Source: DATFQE01 sp963738205
GTDB lineage: Bacteria > Actinomycetota > Thermoleophilia > Gaiellales > Gaiellaceae
Direction: 5' to 3'
DNA length: 64,000 bases
NCBI GenBank assembly: GCA_963738205.1
Contig: CAVTVQ010000007.1
Coordinates: forward strand, 1,054,001 to 1,118,000
Position 1 is the stretch's first letter. Each line of letters begins with the position of its first letter. The position numbers and the translations under genes were made by a program. The notes beneath the pieces were generated by a model, which made no database searches, was not told where the DNA came from, and worked only from the letters and a program-made list of their open reading frames with translations. Positions 34,887 to 43,600 of this stretch are shown one piece after another.

Positions 34887-35777
34887 CTAGGGGAACCTCG
34901 AGGTGTCCGGGTTGAGATCGAGGCGGCCGCCGTTCCGGCAGTCCCGCGGGACGAGGTACTGCGAGCTCGACCCGGCGTGCAGCACGTTCTCGGTCAGCTG
35001 CTGCCTCATCATCTGCGCTGCGGTCCCGGTGGAGAGCCCGAGCCGGCGTCCCAGGTCGACGCCGCTCTGCAGCGCGTAGCACTCCGTCGTCCCCTCGTCC
35101 TCGACACCGCGGAGGTGCCAGGACTCGTGCGCGAGAACCGCGAGAGCCCGGGCGGTCCGACTCGACGTGACCTCGTCCTTGTACGCGAGCCGGTAGAGGT
35201 CGAAGCAGCGCTCGGGCGTGAGGTAGGCGATGTCGCCTCCGACCTCCGCCACCCCGTCCGAGTGCTGGACCGCGCCGACGAAGCCGCCCGACTCGTCGCA
35301 GCGGATCCGCACCGGCTTCTCCGTGATGCGGGAGGCTTCGGCTGAGAAGCGGGCGATCGCCGTCGCCTGCGTCTCGCCGTCGAGGCCGCCCCAACCCCGG
35401 TTGCTGTCGATCGTCCAGAAGACGATTGCGAGCGCGGCGATCACGCCGAGGCCGAAGAGGAAGCTGCGAAGCCGTCGCGGGCTCGGCGGCTCAGGTTCGT
35501 ACTCCTCGTCTTCGTACTCCTCGTCTTCGTACTCCTCGTCTTCGCCCTCATCGTCTTCGTCCTCATCGTCTTCGTCGTCGTTCTCGTACGCCGGGTACCC
35601 GTACCGCTCGCGGTCGACGGCCTGGGGCCCGCGGTCGGGCCGGCGGGACGGAGCGGGGCGGAAGGCGCCGGCGAAGAACTGCAGCTCGAGGCCGAGCGCG
35701 ATCAGGAACGGCACCCAGATCGGCACAGCCGACCTGAGCTCGTAGGGCCCGAACAGCCAAGCGAGCACGAACACCAC
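34887..35777 (-). CDS. Membrane protein with HExxH motif and acidic repeat linker
   Basis: This 296-residue protein starts at GTG; codons further upstream stay open (LRLISSLSLLRIAL), so the true start may be earlier. There are two membrane segments (about 1-35 and 108-125), separated by an Asp/Glu-rich linker with three EDEEY units. The C-terminal domain has VLAHESWHLRG, a HExxH zinc site, followed after ten residues by TECYALQ, a possible third ligand. Cys residues (RCDES, ERCFD, ECYAL, RDCRN) suggest disulphides. It may be a membrane-bound metallopeptidase; no relative is named. Confidence 0.7.
   Translation of the reverse strand: MVFVLAWLFGPYELRSAVPIWVPFLIALGLELQFFAGAFRPAPSRRPDRGPQAVDRERYGYPAYENDDEDDEDEDDEGEDEEYEDEEYEDEEYEPEPPSPRRLRSFLFGLGVIAALAIVFWTIDSNRGWGGLDGETQATAIARFSAEASRITEKPVRIRCDESGGFVGAVQHSDGVAEVGGDIAYLTPERCFDLYRLAYKDEVTSSRTARALAVLAHESWHLRGVEDEGTTECYALQSGVDLGRRLGLSTGTAAQMMRQQLTENVLHAGSSSQYLVPRDCRNGGRLDLNPDTSRFP
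35499..35573 (-). repeat. Five tandem 15-bp repeats coding acidic linker
   Basis: GTACTCCTCGTCTTC occurs three times in a row on the plus strand (35499-35543), followed by two diverged copies. The repeats are in frame and code for an acidic linker, so copy number may vary without a frameshift. Confidence 0.85.
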
Positions 35778-35832
35778 GAGCGCGATGCGCAGAAGTGAGA
35801 GCGAACTGATGAGACGAAGGTAGCCGCGCGGC

Positions 35833-36369
35833 TCAGGCGTGGATCAGGCGTCGAGCGGCCACCAGGCTGTGCCCGTAGTGCGAGCCGGCCAGGTCGACCA
35901 CCTCGACGTTCCTCCCCGACTCCGGCGCGTGGATCATGCGGCCGTGGCCGAGATACAGGCCGACGTGCCCCAGGCCGTAGAAGAAGAGGACGTCGCCGGG
36001 CTTCAGACGCGAGCGCGCTACCTGGCGACCGCGGTCGTAGAGCGCGTAGGAGCTGTGGGGCAGCTCCATGCCGAGCCGGCCGTAGGCCCAGTGGACGAGC
36101 CCCGAGCAGTCGAACCCGCTCGCGGGCGACGAGCCGCCCCAGCGGTACGGCACGCCGACCGCCTGCAAGGCGATCCTCGCCGCGCGGGCGCCGACGCTCG
36201 GCTTGCGCGTCGCGCGGCGTTCGGGTTTCGCCTTGTCGACCAGCGGCGTGGGACGCGCCGGGCCCTTCCTCGGGGCTCCTTGAGCGACCAATGAGCCGGA
36301 GGCAGCGCAGCAACAGACGAACGCGGCAAGTGCGAACGCCGGCAGGAGGCTGCGGAGGCGGGTCGGCAT
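35833..36369 (-). CDS. Exported NlpC/P60 peptidoglycan endopeptidase
   Basis: This 178-residue protein has a signal peptide, a basic linker and an NlpC/P60 domain. The catalytic Cys is in GFDCSGLVHWAYG (near 90) and the His in GLGHVGLYLG (near 139), with a third polar residue in RMIHAPESG. Such enzymes cut gamma-D-glutamyl-diaminopimelate bonds in the wall. The domain is short and has no wall-binding repeats. Confidence 0.9.
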   Translation of the reverse strand: MPTRLRSLLPAFALAAFVCCCAASGSLVAQGAPRKGPARPTPLVDKAKPERRATRKPSVGARAARIALQAVGVPYRWGGSSPASGFDCSGLVHWAYGRLGMELPHSSYALYDRGRQVARSRLKPGDVLFFYGLGHVGLYLGHGRMIHAPESGRNVEVVDLAGSHYGHSLVAARRLIHA

Positions 36370-36435
36370 AAGGGGGTGAACGACGGGCCGCGAAGACGTG
36401 TGAGGGCGCGGCCCTGGCCTGTTCTCAGGCGTCGC

Positions 36436-36463
36436 ATCCTACTTAGAAGTCGGGTTTTGTCCA
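36436..36463 (-). promoter_or_regulatory. Candidate sigma-70 promoter of the NlpC/P60 gene
   Basis: On the minus strand TGGACA (36463-36458), a 16-nt spacer and TAGGAT (36441-36436) match an actinobacterial housekeeping promoter. The transcript would have about a 60-nt leader. I looked for the c-di-AMP riboswitch often found before such genes and did not see its conserved core. Confidence 0.5.
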
Positions 36464-36510
36464 CCCCCGACCGGAGAATCGACAATCGGCGCATCGCGGC
36501 GCTTATGACA

Positions 36511-36540
36511 GGTCCGGCCCCGCGAGGGCGGGGCCGGACC
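36511..36540. terminator. Perfect 13-bp hairpin
   Basis: GGTCCGGCCCCGC (36511-36523) pairs with GCGGGGCCGGACC (36528-36540) around GAGG. It lies 22 nt beyond the end of the RTX-like gene, on the downstream side. Confidence 0.7.
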
Positions 36541-36562
36541 GATCCGAACGATGTCTTCGCGG

Positions 36563-37273
36563 TTAGGGCGTCGCCGACTCGCAGTTGAAGAGGGCGTCGG
36601 TTCCCGGTCCGCCCGTGCACGCGTCGTCGTTGCCGCCCGGCGGGAACGGCGGGCCGCCCGGCGGTGGCGGGGTCGGATTGTCGCCATCGATGAAGTCATC
36701 GCCCGGTCCGCCCTCGATGACGTCGCTGCCGAAGTTGCCGAACAAGGTGTCGTTTCCGGGGTTCCCCGCGATGTGGTCGACACCCGGGCCGCCGAATGCG
36801 TTGTCGTCACCGGGGCCCGCGCCGATGTCGTCGTCGCCGCCGAACCCGATCACGTCGTCCTGGCCCGGCCCGCCCTCGAGTGTGTCGTCGCCGCCGACGC
36901 CGGCAACCGTGTCGTTGCCCGGTCCTCCGTTCATGTGGTCGTCGTTATTCCCGTTGGACGGCAGGAACGGCGGCAGGTCGAGCTCGTCGCCGATCAGCTC
37001 GTCGTCCCCGGGGCCCCCGTTGACGTCGTCGTTGCCGCCCTCGGCGCAGATGACGTCGTCGCCGGGCCCGCCGTTGATGTGGTCAACGCCCGGGCTGCCG
37101 ACGATCACGTCGTTGCCCGGTGTGCCGTTGATGTGCCCGGCTCCGACGATCGTGGCCGGAACCTCTTCGCCAGGAGGCCCGCACAGGGGCGCCTCCTGCG
37201 CGGATGCGCTCGTCAGGAACAAGACGGGCAGTAACAGCGCGAACGCGCCAAGGACGAACAGAAACCGCTTCAT
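36563..37273 (-). CDS. Exported RTX-like calcium-binding repeat protein
   Basis: This 236-residue protein has a signal peptide (TSASAQEAP) and about twelve GGxGxDx-type nonapeptides (GGPGDDVI, GGNDDVNGGPGDD, GNPGNDTLFG). Calcium would fold these into a parallel beta-roll. A Pro/Gly linker (about 202-213) and a short tail with Cys (ACTGG, NCESA) follow. There is no type I secretion system nearby and the signal peptide indicates Sec export. The opposite strand is also open across the gene because the repeats are so GC-biased. Confidence 0.85.
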   Translation of the reverse strand: MKRFLFVLGAFALLLPVLFLTSASAQEAPLCGPPGEEVPATIVGAGHINGTPGNDVIVGSPGVDHINGGPGDDVICAEGGNDDVNGGPGDDELIGDELDLPPFLPSNGNNDDHMNGGPGNDTVAGVGGDDTLEGGPGQDDVIGFGGDDDIGAGPGDDNAFGGPGVDHIAGNPGNDTLFGNFGSDVIEGGPGDDFIDGDNPTPPPPGGPPFPPGGNDDACTGGPGTDALFNCESATP

Positions 37274-37354
37274 AGGCCTTCCTCTCCCGTAGCCCGGCCG
37301 CAGGCCGGGGATGACCTTCGATTCTCCCAGGGTCGGGAGCCTCGTGCAAGACGC

Positions 37355-37400
37355 CGGGTTACGAGCCTGAAACCGCGCTGTAACGCCGCCCCCTTACAAC
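37355..37400 (+). promoter_or_regulatory. SARP-type box before the kinase-STAND gene
   Basis: Three 11-bp units stand in a row: CGGGTTACGAG (37355), CCTGAAACCGC (37366) and GCTGTAACGCC (37377). The third, taken as a 10-mer, ends 8 nt before TACAAC (37395-37400), a -10 candidate. The same arrangement occurs at 43511 and 44871. SARP proteins bind such 11-bp-spaced direct repeats. Confidence 0.55.
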
Positions 37401-37445
37401 GACGTGCGAGTCGTCATATCGTTGCCCCAGCCCCGTAAAGCGAGG

Positions 37446-40400
37446 ATGCACGTGCAGGTCAGCGACGACCCTCGGGTCGGCACCGAGCTCGCCGGCTACC
37501 GGATCGAGTCGCTCCTAGGCCTGGGCGGGATGAGCGTCGTCTACCTGGCCGAGGACCTCCGGCTCAAGCGGAGGGTGGCGCTCAAGCTGCTGGCGGCCGG
37601 CCTCGCCGAGGATGAGTCCTTCCGCGACCGCTTCCTGCGCGAGTCGGAGCTGGCGGCGTCGATCGACCATCCGAACATCGTCCCGATCTACGAGGCCGGG
37701 ACGAACGAGGATGTTCTCTTCATCGGCATGCGCTTCGTCGAAGGGCGCGATCTCAAAGAGCGCCTACGCCGCGGCCCCCTCGATCCGGCCGACGCGGTCG
37801 GCGTCGTCGCACAGGTGGCGAGCGCCCTGGACGCCGCCCACGCTCGCGGGCTCGTCCATCGCGACGTCAAGCCCTCCAACGTGCTGCTCGATGTGGGCGC
37901 TCGCCCCGATGGCTCCGACCACGTGTACCTGGCCGACTTCGGGATCACCAAGCGGACATCCGACGACCCGGGATTCGGCGAGGAAGCACATCTACTGGGG
38001 ACGATCGACTACGTCGCGCCCGAGCAGATCGCGGGCGGCGAGGTCGACGGGCGCGCGGACGTCTACTCGCTCGGCTGCGTGCTCTACGAGTGCCTCGTGG
38101 GTCGGCCGCCGTTTCAAGCCGACTCGGAGCTGGCTGTCGTGTTCGCGCACCTGGAGTCGGAGCCGCCGGCGCCGAGCGCCGAGCGGCCAGACCTTCCGGC
38201 CGGGCTCGACGGGGTCATCGCCAGAGCGCTCGCGAAGGAGCCCGCGGACCGCTACGCGAGCTGCCGGGCGCTGGCGAGCGCTGCATTGGCCGTCGCGGTC
38301 GACGAGGCGAGCCGCCTGGTCGTCGACGTCGCCTCTCGCGCCGCAGCCGGCAGGAGCGAGCTGAGCGAGGTCGAGGCCGAGCTCGCCGGCAAGGTTTCGG
38401 AGCTCCAGCTCGCACACGAGCGGGAGCGCGCCCTGTCGCTCCCGGTGGCCCGCCCGGACGCCCAGCAAACGTGCCCGTTCAAGGGCCTCGCAAGCTTCGA
38501 CACCGGCGACGCCGACTTCTTCTTCGGCCGCGAGCGGCTGGTCGCAGAGCTCGCCGCCCGTCTGGTCGGCACGGGGTTCCTCGGCATCGTGGGACCGTCG
38601 GGCACGGGCAAGTCGTCCGTGCTCAGAGCCGGCCTCCTCCCTGCACTCGCCGGGGGCGTCCTCCCGGGGAGCCAGGGCTGGCGGCGGTGGCTCCTGCGTC
38701 CCGGCGAACACCCGATGGACGAGCTGGCCACGGTGCTCGCGTCCGGCGCCGAGGATCCGCTTGCGGCAACCCTCGACGCGCTGTCCCCCGGCGAACGCTT
38801 GCTGCTCACCGTCGACCAGCTCGAAGAGCTCTTCACCGCCTGCCGATCGGACACCGAGCGCGCCGCGTTCACCGCCATGCTGACCCGCGCCGCCACGGAT
38901 CCGGAAGGCCGAGCGCTCGTGGTTGTCGCACTCCGCGCCGACTTCTACGGGCGTTTCGCCGCGTATCCACAGCTCGCCGAGCTGCTCGGTGCGAACCACG
39001 TGCTGGTCGGGCCCATGCAGGCGTCCGAGCTGCGGCGCGCGGTGGAGCTCCCCGCCGCGCGCGTGGGCGTGCGCGTGGAGCCGGGGCTGACCGATTCGCT
39101 CGTCGGCGACGTGGAGGGCGAGCCGGGTGCGCTGCCGCTGCTTTCCACGGCCCTGCTCGAGCTCTGGCACAAGCGTGGCGACAACGCGCTGACGCTGGCT
39201 GCCTACCGCGAGTCCGGGGGCGTCGACGGTGCCGTCGCGCGCTTGGCCGAGGCGACGTATGCGCGCGTCCCCGACAGCCGCAAGCCGCTCGTTCGCACGA
39301 TCATGCTTCGCCTCGTGGGTTCGGATGAGGGCGACGTCCCCGTCCGCCGCCGCGCCGCCCTCGGCGAGTTCGACGCTGGGCGAGACGAGGTTCGCGACGT
39401 GCTCACGACGTTGGCCGACAGCCGGCTCGTCATCATCGACGAGGGCTCGATCGAGGTAGCGCACGAGGCGCTCCTGCGCGAATGGCCGCGCCTGCGCGAG
39501 TGGATCGAAGAGGACACAGAGGGGCGCCGCCTGCACCGCCAGATAACCCACGCCGCCAGCGAATGGAACGGGGGTGGGCGCGACCCGGACGAGCTCTACC
39601 GAGGCGCCCGCCTCGCCGCCGCACTCGACTGGAGCGCCGACCACGCCCCCGAGCTCAACGAACTCGAGCGTGAGTTCGTCAGCAAGAGCCGCGACGCCTC
39701 CGAGCACGAGGCGACGCGTGCCCGGCGCGCCAACAGGCGGCTTCGCGCGCTACTCGCCGGGGTCGCGGTCCTGCTGCTCGCCGCCCTCGCGGGTGGGATC
39801 CTGGCGCTCGTCCAGCGCGGCGAGGCTCGCGACGCCGAGACCGCGCAAGTCGCCCAGCGGCTCGGGGCGCAGGCGCTCGCCGACGAGGATCTCGACCGCT
39901 CGCTGCTGCTCGCGCGCCAGGCGGTCGCCATCGCCGACACGCCCCAGACTCGCGGCTCCCTGCTCTCCGCGCTCCTGCGCTCGCCGAAGGCGATCGGCAT
40001 CATGCACGGCCCCGACGACGCGTCTCCTGTGGGAATCGCTCTCAGCCCCGACGGGACGACGATCGTGGTGAGCGACTTCTTCAAGAAGCTCCTGTTCTTC
40101 GACGCGCGCACGTATCGGCGGGTCGGGGAACCGCTGCGGCTGACGGAGTGGGTCGAGGGCCTCGCCTATAGCCCCGACGGCGAGACGATCGCTTTCGGGG
40201 GAGACTTTTACCTAAGCCTGATCGATGCGCGTACACGCAAAACATTGGAGGAAGCCCCGCTCAACGGACACGCTTCGCGCATGGCGTTCACCCGGGATGG
40301 GTCGAAGCTCGTCGTCCTCACCGTCGAGCCCTTCACGATCAGCATTCGGGACGCGACGACACTGGATCCTGTAGGTCCGGCGATCGAGCCGAGCGGGTTC

Positions 40401-41894
40401 AGCCCGTCGTCGATCACGTCCTTCGACCAGCCTCCCCACTTCGCGCTCACGCCCGACGGCCGGTCCGTCGTCACGGCGTCGGATCAAGGCGAGCTTACGT
40501 GGTGGGATCTACGCAGCGGCCGAAAGACACGCACGCTCGAGATCGCGTCGGGGTATCACGCCCTCGCGCTCGGCCCTGACGGTCTCAAGGTCGCCGTCGG
40601 AATCGAGGGCGGCATCCAGCTCGTGGACACGCGGACGGGAGAGACGGAGACGCGCACCGCCGACCTCGCCGGGCACCCGGAATCGCTCCTGTTCAGCCAT
40701 GACGGCAGGACGCTGGTGTCGACGAACGACGACGGAACGGTGACCGTGTGGGACGCCGGCTCCGCTACGCCCCGCGAAACGCTGCGCGGGCACTCGGCGT
40801 CACGGGCGGTCTTCAGCCGCGACGGTGAAACGCTGTACACGGTGAGCGGCGACGGGACGGCGATCGCCTGGGATCTGACGGGCGCCCGCCGGCTCGGGCG
40901 GCCGTTCATGCTTACGCGCGATCGTCCGCTCGACGAGATGTCCGACGCATACCCAGGAAGGTTCAGCCCCGACGGCCGGCTGATCGCGGTCGGCCTCAAG
41001 AATGGGGGAATCGCCTTCCGGGACGCGCAGACCTTCATGCCCTCAGGCGCACCGCTGCGGGAAACGGGAGGCGAAGTCCAGGCGCTCGCCTTCTCACCCG
41101 ACGGAGCAACGCTCGCAGGTGTCAGCAGCAGCGGTATGACGACTCTGTGGGATGTCTCGTCGCGGTCGTTGCGGCACGAGCCGTTCTACGCAGGTCTGGA
41201 CGCGAGCATCGCCTTCAGCCCGGACGGCAAGACGCTTGCGACGAGCGGCTCCGGCGGCGGGGTGGCGTTCTGGGACGTCGAAACCGGGGAGAGTTCCGGC
41301 AGGATCGGAGGGTTCGGCCGCTCTAGAGATGTCGCATTCAGCGCGGACGGAGAGCGGGTGGCATTCGCCGAAGACGGTTCAGGGTTCCCGCGCGCCCAGG
41401 TGTGGGACGTCGCCAAGCGTTCCCGAATCGCCGAGGTGTCGGGCGGCGACGAAGGAGATGCCCAGGCCGTTGCGCTCAGTCCGGATGGCCGCATCGTGGC
41501 CGTCGGCGGGTATGGCCGTGCCGTGCGCCTCTGGGACGTCCGCACCGGGAAGCTTCTCCACGCTCTCGACGGCGGCGGCGCCCAGGCGCTCGAGTTCAGC
41601 CGAGACGGCCGAATCCTCGCCGTCTCCAACGCGCGAGCCTCGCTCTGGGACGTGCAGACGGGCGTCCAGATCGGCCCTACGCTCACTGCCGGAAACCAGA
41701 CGGCGGCGATGGATCTCTCCTCCGACGGGCGCCGACTGCTGATCACGAGTTCGGACGGGACCGGCGCAGTCTGGGACACCGATCCGGAGTCGTGGGCGCG
41801 GCGGGCGTGCGCGCTCGCGAACCGAACGCTGACCCGCGATGAGTGGGAGAGGTTCCTCCCGGGGCGGCGGTACGAGCCGGCCTGTGCCAACTGA
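37446..41894 (+). CDS. Ser/Thr protein kinase fused to STAND NTPase and WD40 propellers
   Basis: The 1482 residues start at ATG 37446 after GCGAGG. A PknB-type kinase comes first (GLGGMSVVYLAED, catalytic VALKLL Lys near 47, HRDVKPSN near 139, DFGITK near 163, APEQIAGG). After a helical linker comes a STAND NTPase (CPFKGLASFD near 343, FFFGRE, Walker A GPSGTGKSS near 382, Walker B LLTVDQLEEL). A transmembrane helix lies near 770-795 and about 14 WD40 blades follow to the end. The kinase side is cytosolic, so the propellers may face outside. It could sense ligands and signal through phosphorylation. A SARP-type box precedes it. Confidence 0.93.
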   Translation: MHVQVSDDPRVGTELAGYRIESLLGLGGMSVVYLAEDLRLKRRVALKLLAAGLAEDESFRDRFLRESELAASIDHPNIVPIYEAGTNEDVLFIGMRFVEGRDLKERLRRGPLDPADAVGVVAQVASALDAAHARGLVHRDVKPSNVLLDVGARPDGSDHVYLADFGITKRTSDDPGFGEEAHLLGTIDYVAPEQIAGGEVDGRADVYSLGCVLYECLVGRPPFQADSELAVVFAHLESEPPAPSAERPDLPAGLDGVIARALAKEPADRYASCRALASAALAVAVDEASRLVVDVASRAAAGRSELSEVEAELAGKVSELQLAHERERALSLPVARPDAQQTCPFKGLASFDTGDADFFFGRERLVAELAARLVGTGFLGIVGPSGTGKSSVLRAGLLPALAGGVLPGSQGWRRWLLRPGEHPMDELATVLASGAEDPLAATLDALSPGERLLLTVDQLEELFTACRSDTERAAFTAMLTRAATDPEGRALVVVALRADFYGRFAAYPQLAELLGANHVLVGPMQASELRRAVELPAARVGVRVEPGLTDSLVGDVEGEPGALPLLSTALLELWHKRGDNALTLAAYRESGGVDGAVARLAEATYARVPDSRKPLVRTIMLRLVGSDEGDVPVRRRAALGEFDAGRDEVRDVLTTLADSRLVIIDEGSIEVAHEALLREWPRLREWIEEDTEGRRLHRQITHAASEWNGGGRDPDELYRGARLAAALDWSADHAPELNELEREFVSKSRDASEHEATRARRANRRLRALLAGVAVLLLAALAGGILALVQRGEARDAETAQVAQRLGAQALADEDLDRSLLLARQAVAIADTPQTRGSLLSALLRSPKAIGIMHGPDDASPVGIALSPDGTTIVVSDFFKKLLFFDARTYRRVGEPLRLTEWVEGLAYSPDGETIAFGGDFYLSLIDARTRKTLEEAPLNGHASRMAFTRDGSKLVVLTVEPFTISIRDATTLDPVGPAIEPSGFSPSSITSFDQPPHFALTPDGRSVVTASDQGELTWWDLRSGRKTRTLEIASGYHALALGPDGLKVAVGIEGGIQLVDTRTGETETRTADLAGHPESLLFSHDGRTLVSTNDDGTVTVWDAGSATPRETLRGHSASRAVFSRDGETLYTVSGDGTAIAWDLTGARRLGRPFMLTRDRPLDEMSDAYPGRFSPDGRLIAVGLKNGGIAFRDAQTFMPSGAPLRETGGEVQALAFSPDGATLAGVSSSGMTTLWDVSSRSLRHEPFYAGLDASIAFSPDGKTLATSGSGGGVAFWDVETGESSGRIGGFGRSRDVAFSADGERVAFAEDGSGFPRAQVWDVAKRSRIAEVSGGDEGDAQAVALSPDGRIVAVGGYGRAVRLWDVRTGKLLHALDGGGAQALEFSRDGRILAVSNARASLWDVQTGVQIGPTLTAGNQTAAMDLSSDGRRLLITSSDGTGAVWDTDPESWARRACALANRTLTRDEWERFLPGRRYEPACAN

Positions 41895-41902
41895 AGCGCG
41901 AG

Positions 41903-43486
41903 TCAGGGGCGAATCGACCAGGTAAAGCGTGTGAGTGCCGCCGGCGGAGCAAGCCCGCCGGGGCGTAGGCCGCGGCGGACGAGCAGCACGGGCGGGGTGG
42001 CTTCTCGCGCAAGCTTGAGGCGGGCAGCGCCGAGACCCTCGCGATGCCACCTCGTCGACAGGCCGACGACGAGCAGGCTCGCGTCACGGCTCGCTTCCAG
42101 CATGCCCACCTCACCGGGCTGGGTCAGGAGCGGCTCGGCCGAGATCCCGAGAACGCGCTGAACTGCGAGCGCGCCGTGCGAGAGCAGGCGGCTTGCGTCC
42201 CGTTTGCCGTGCTCCGGGATCGCGGCGGCACCCGCCAGCCGCAGCGACCGCCCTGTCGCGCGGGCGAACCAGGCGCCGAGCTCGACCGCCGCCCAGTCGT
42301 GCTCTGCGCCTCCGAACGGCACGAGTACGGGGCCGTCCGTCGTCGCCTCCCGCGGAACGAGTAGGGCGACATCGCAGGGCGTCTCCGCGAGGAGAGCGGC
42401 GAGTCGCTCGTCGGGGGCTCCTTCGGCGAGAAGCCCATCCGGTGCGCCGGCGAGCAGGAGCTCGACGTCGAGATCGGTAGCCAGCCGGGCCAGCTCCTCC
42501 CCCGGCGCCGTCGCTGTGAAGGAGGCGGCACGGGCGACAACACCGCGAGCTTCGAGGGCATATCGGCGCTCCTCGAGCCACGTCGACGCCGTGCCGAGCT
42601 GCGCACCGTCGGAGACCAATCTGGCCAGCACGACGACGCGAGGCCGGTCCCGTACCAGCGGCTCCGCGGTTGTCAGCAACGCCTCGACGTGCGTCTCATC
42701 GTCGAGTGCGACGAGGATCGACCGTTCTGCGGGTGCCGATGCTTCGAGCTCCAGCTCGGGGTCCTGGCGAAGAATCGCCCGTTCGAGCTCCTGAAGCGCA
42801 GGGCTCGGCTCGATTCCGAGCTCGTCGACGAGCGACCGGCGCGTGTCCTGATAGACGGCGAGGGCCTCGGCCTGCCGGCCCGACCGGTACAGCGCGGTCA
42901 TCAGACACATCCGCAGGTACTCGCGGAGCGGGTGCTCGGCGACGAGTGCCTCGAGCTCTGCGATCAGCTCGTCGTGGCGCCCGAGTGCGAGGTCGGCATC
43001 GACTCGGAGCTCGACTGCCGCCAGCCTGACCTCCTCGAGCCGGGCGATCGCGGCCTGCGCGAAGTTCTCGTAGGCAAAGTCCGCGAGCGCCGGGCCCCGC
43101 CAGAGCGAGAGCGCATCGCGCAGCCGTGCCGACGCCTCCGCCGTCCGACCGCCACCGAGCAAGCCCCTGCCCTCGTCCACCAGCCGCTCGAAGCGATGGA
43201 GATCCAGGTCGTCGGGCTGGACCCTGAGGACGTAGCCGGGCGCCCTGGTCTCCAGCACGTCCTGCGGAAGCGCCTTCCGGAGCCGAGAGACGTTGACCCG
43301 CAGCGCACCGTCGGCCCGCTCGGGAGAGTCCTCCCCCCAGAGCTCGTCGATCAGGCGGTCACTAGGAACGACCTCGTTGTGTCGGAGCAGGAGCACAGCC
43401 AGTAGGGCGCGCGGCTTCTGTCCGCCCAGTGAGACTTCGCCGCTCTCGTCCCACACCTCGAGCGGCCCCAGGATCCGAAACTCCAT
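41903..43486 (-). CDS. SARP/BTAD transcription factor fused to universal-stress-like domains
   Basis: This 527-residue protein has an N-terminal OmpR-type winged helix (MEFRILGPLEVWD, LIDELWGED, RVNVSRLRKAL) and a BTAD helical domain (about 100-245, ending ELGIEPSPALQELERAILR). About 270 residues in two units resembling UspA folds follow (RSILVALDDETHVEALL; VLVPFGGAEHDWAAVELGAW; LLVVGLST). SARPs activate from 11-bp direct repeats. Three such boxes lie nearby. The convergent kinase-STAND gene ends 8 bp away, and SARPs of the AfsR type are known kinase targets. Confidence 0.88.
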   Translation of the reverse strand: MEFRILGPLEVWDESGEVSLGGQKPRALLAVLLLRHNEVVPSDRLIDELWGEDSPERADGALRVNVSRLRKALPQDVLETRAPGYVLRVQPDDLDLHRFERLVDEGRGLLGGGRTAEASARLRDALSLWRGPALADFAYENFAQAAIARLEEVRLAAVELRVDADLALGRHDELIAELEALVAEHPLREYLRMCLMTALYRSGRQAEALAVYQDTRRSLVDELGIEPSPALQELERAILRQDPELELEASAPAERSILVALDDETHVEALLTTAEPLVRDRPRVVVLARLVSDGAQLGTASTWLEERRYALEARGVVARAASFTATAPGEELARLATDLDVELLLAGAPDGLLAEGAPDERLAALLAETPCDVALLVPREATTDGPVLVPFGGAEHDWAAVELGAWFARATGRSLRLAGAAAIPEHGKRDASRLLSHGALAVQRVLGISAEPLLTQPGEVGMLEASRDASLLVVGLSTRWHREGLGAARLKLAREATPPVLLVRRGLRPGGLAPPAALTRFTWSIRP

Positions 43487-43510
43487 CTGCCTGGTCTGGA
43501 GACGCTAACA

Positions 43511-43556
43511 GCTGTTGCCGGCCTGAAACGGGCCTGAAACGGACCGGGCCGATCAT
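43511..43556 (+). promoter_or_regulatory. SARP-type box before the 43601 gene
   Basis: GCTGTTGCCGG (43511), CCTGAAACGGG (43522) and CCTGAAACGGA (43533) are consecutive 11-bp units. The last, as a 10-mer, ends 8 nt before GATCAT (43551-43556). The box lies between the SARP gene and its divergent neighbour, so it may also set SARP level. Confidence 0.6.
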
Positions 43557-43600
43557 CGACTTCGACAGACGAGTTCTTTCGACAGCGAAGGAGGCAAGTC

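Noticed and set aside
35499..35573. Possible CRISPR or minisatellite array
   Set aside because: The units are 15 bp with no spacers and are in frame in a coding region, so they are a protein linker repeat.
36370..36560. c-di-AMP (ydaO-type) riboswitch before the NlpC/P60 gene
   Set aside because: I searched the minus-strand leader for the conserved core and found only an ordinary promoter and weak hairpins. The leader is too short (about 60 nt).
36585..37292. Pro/Ser-rich plus-strand frame opposite the RTX-like gene
   Set aside because: It is caused by the repeat codons of the RTX gene. The minus frame has a signal peptide and calcium nonapeptides.
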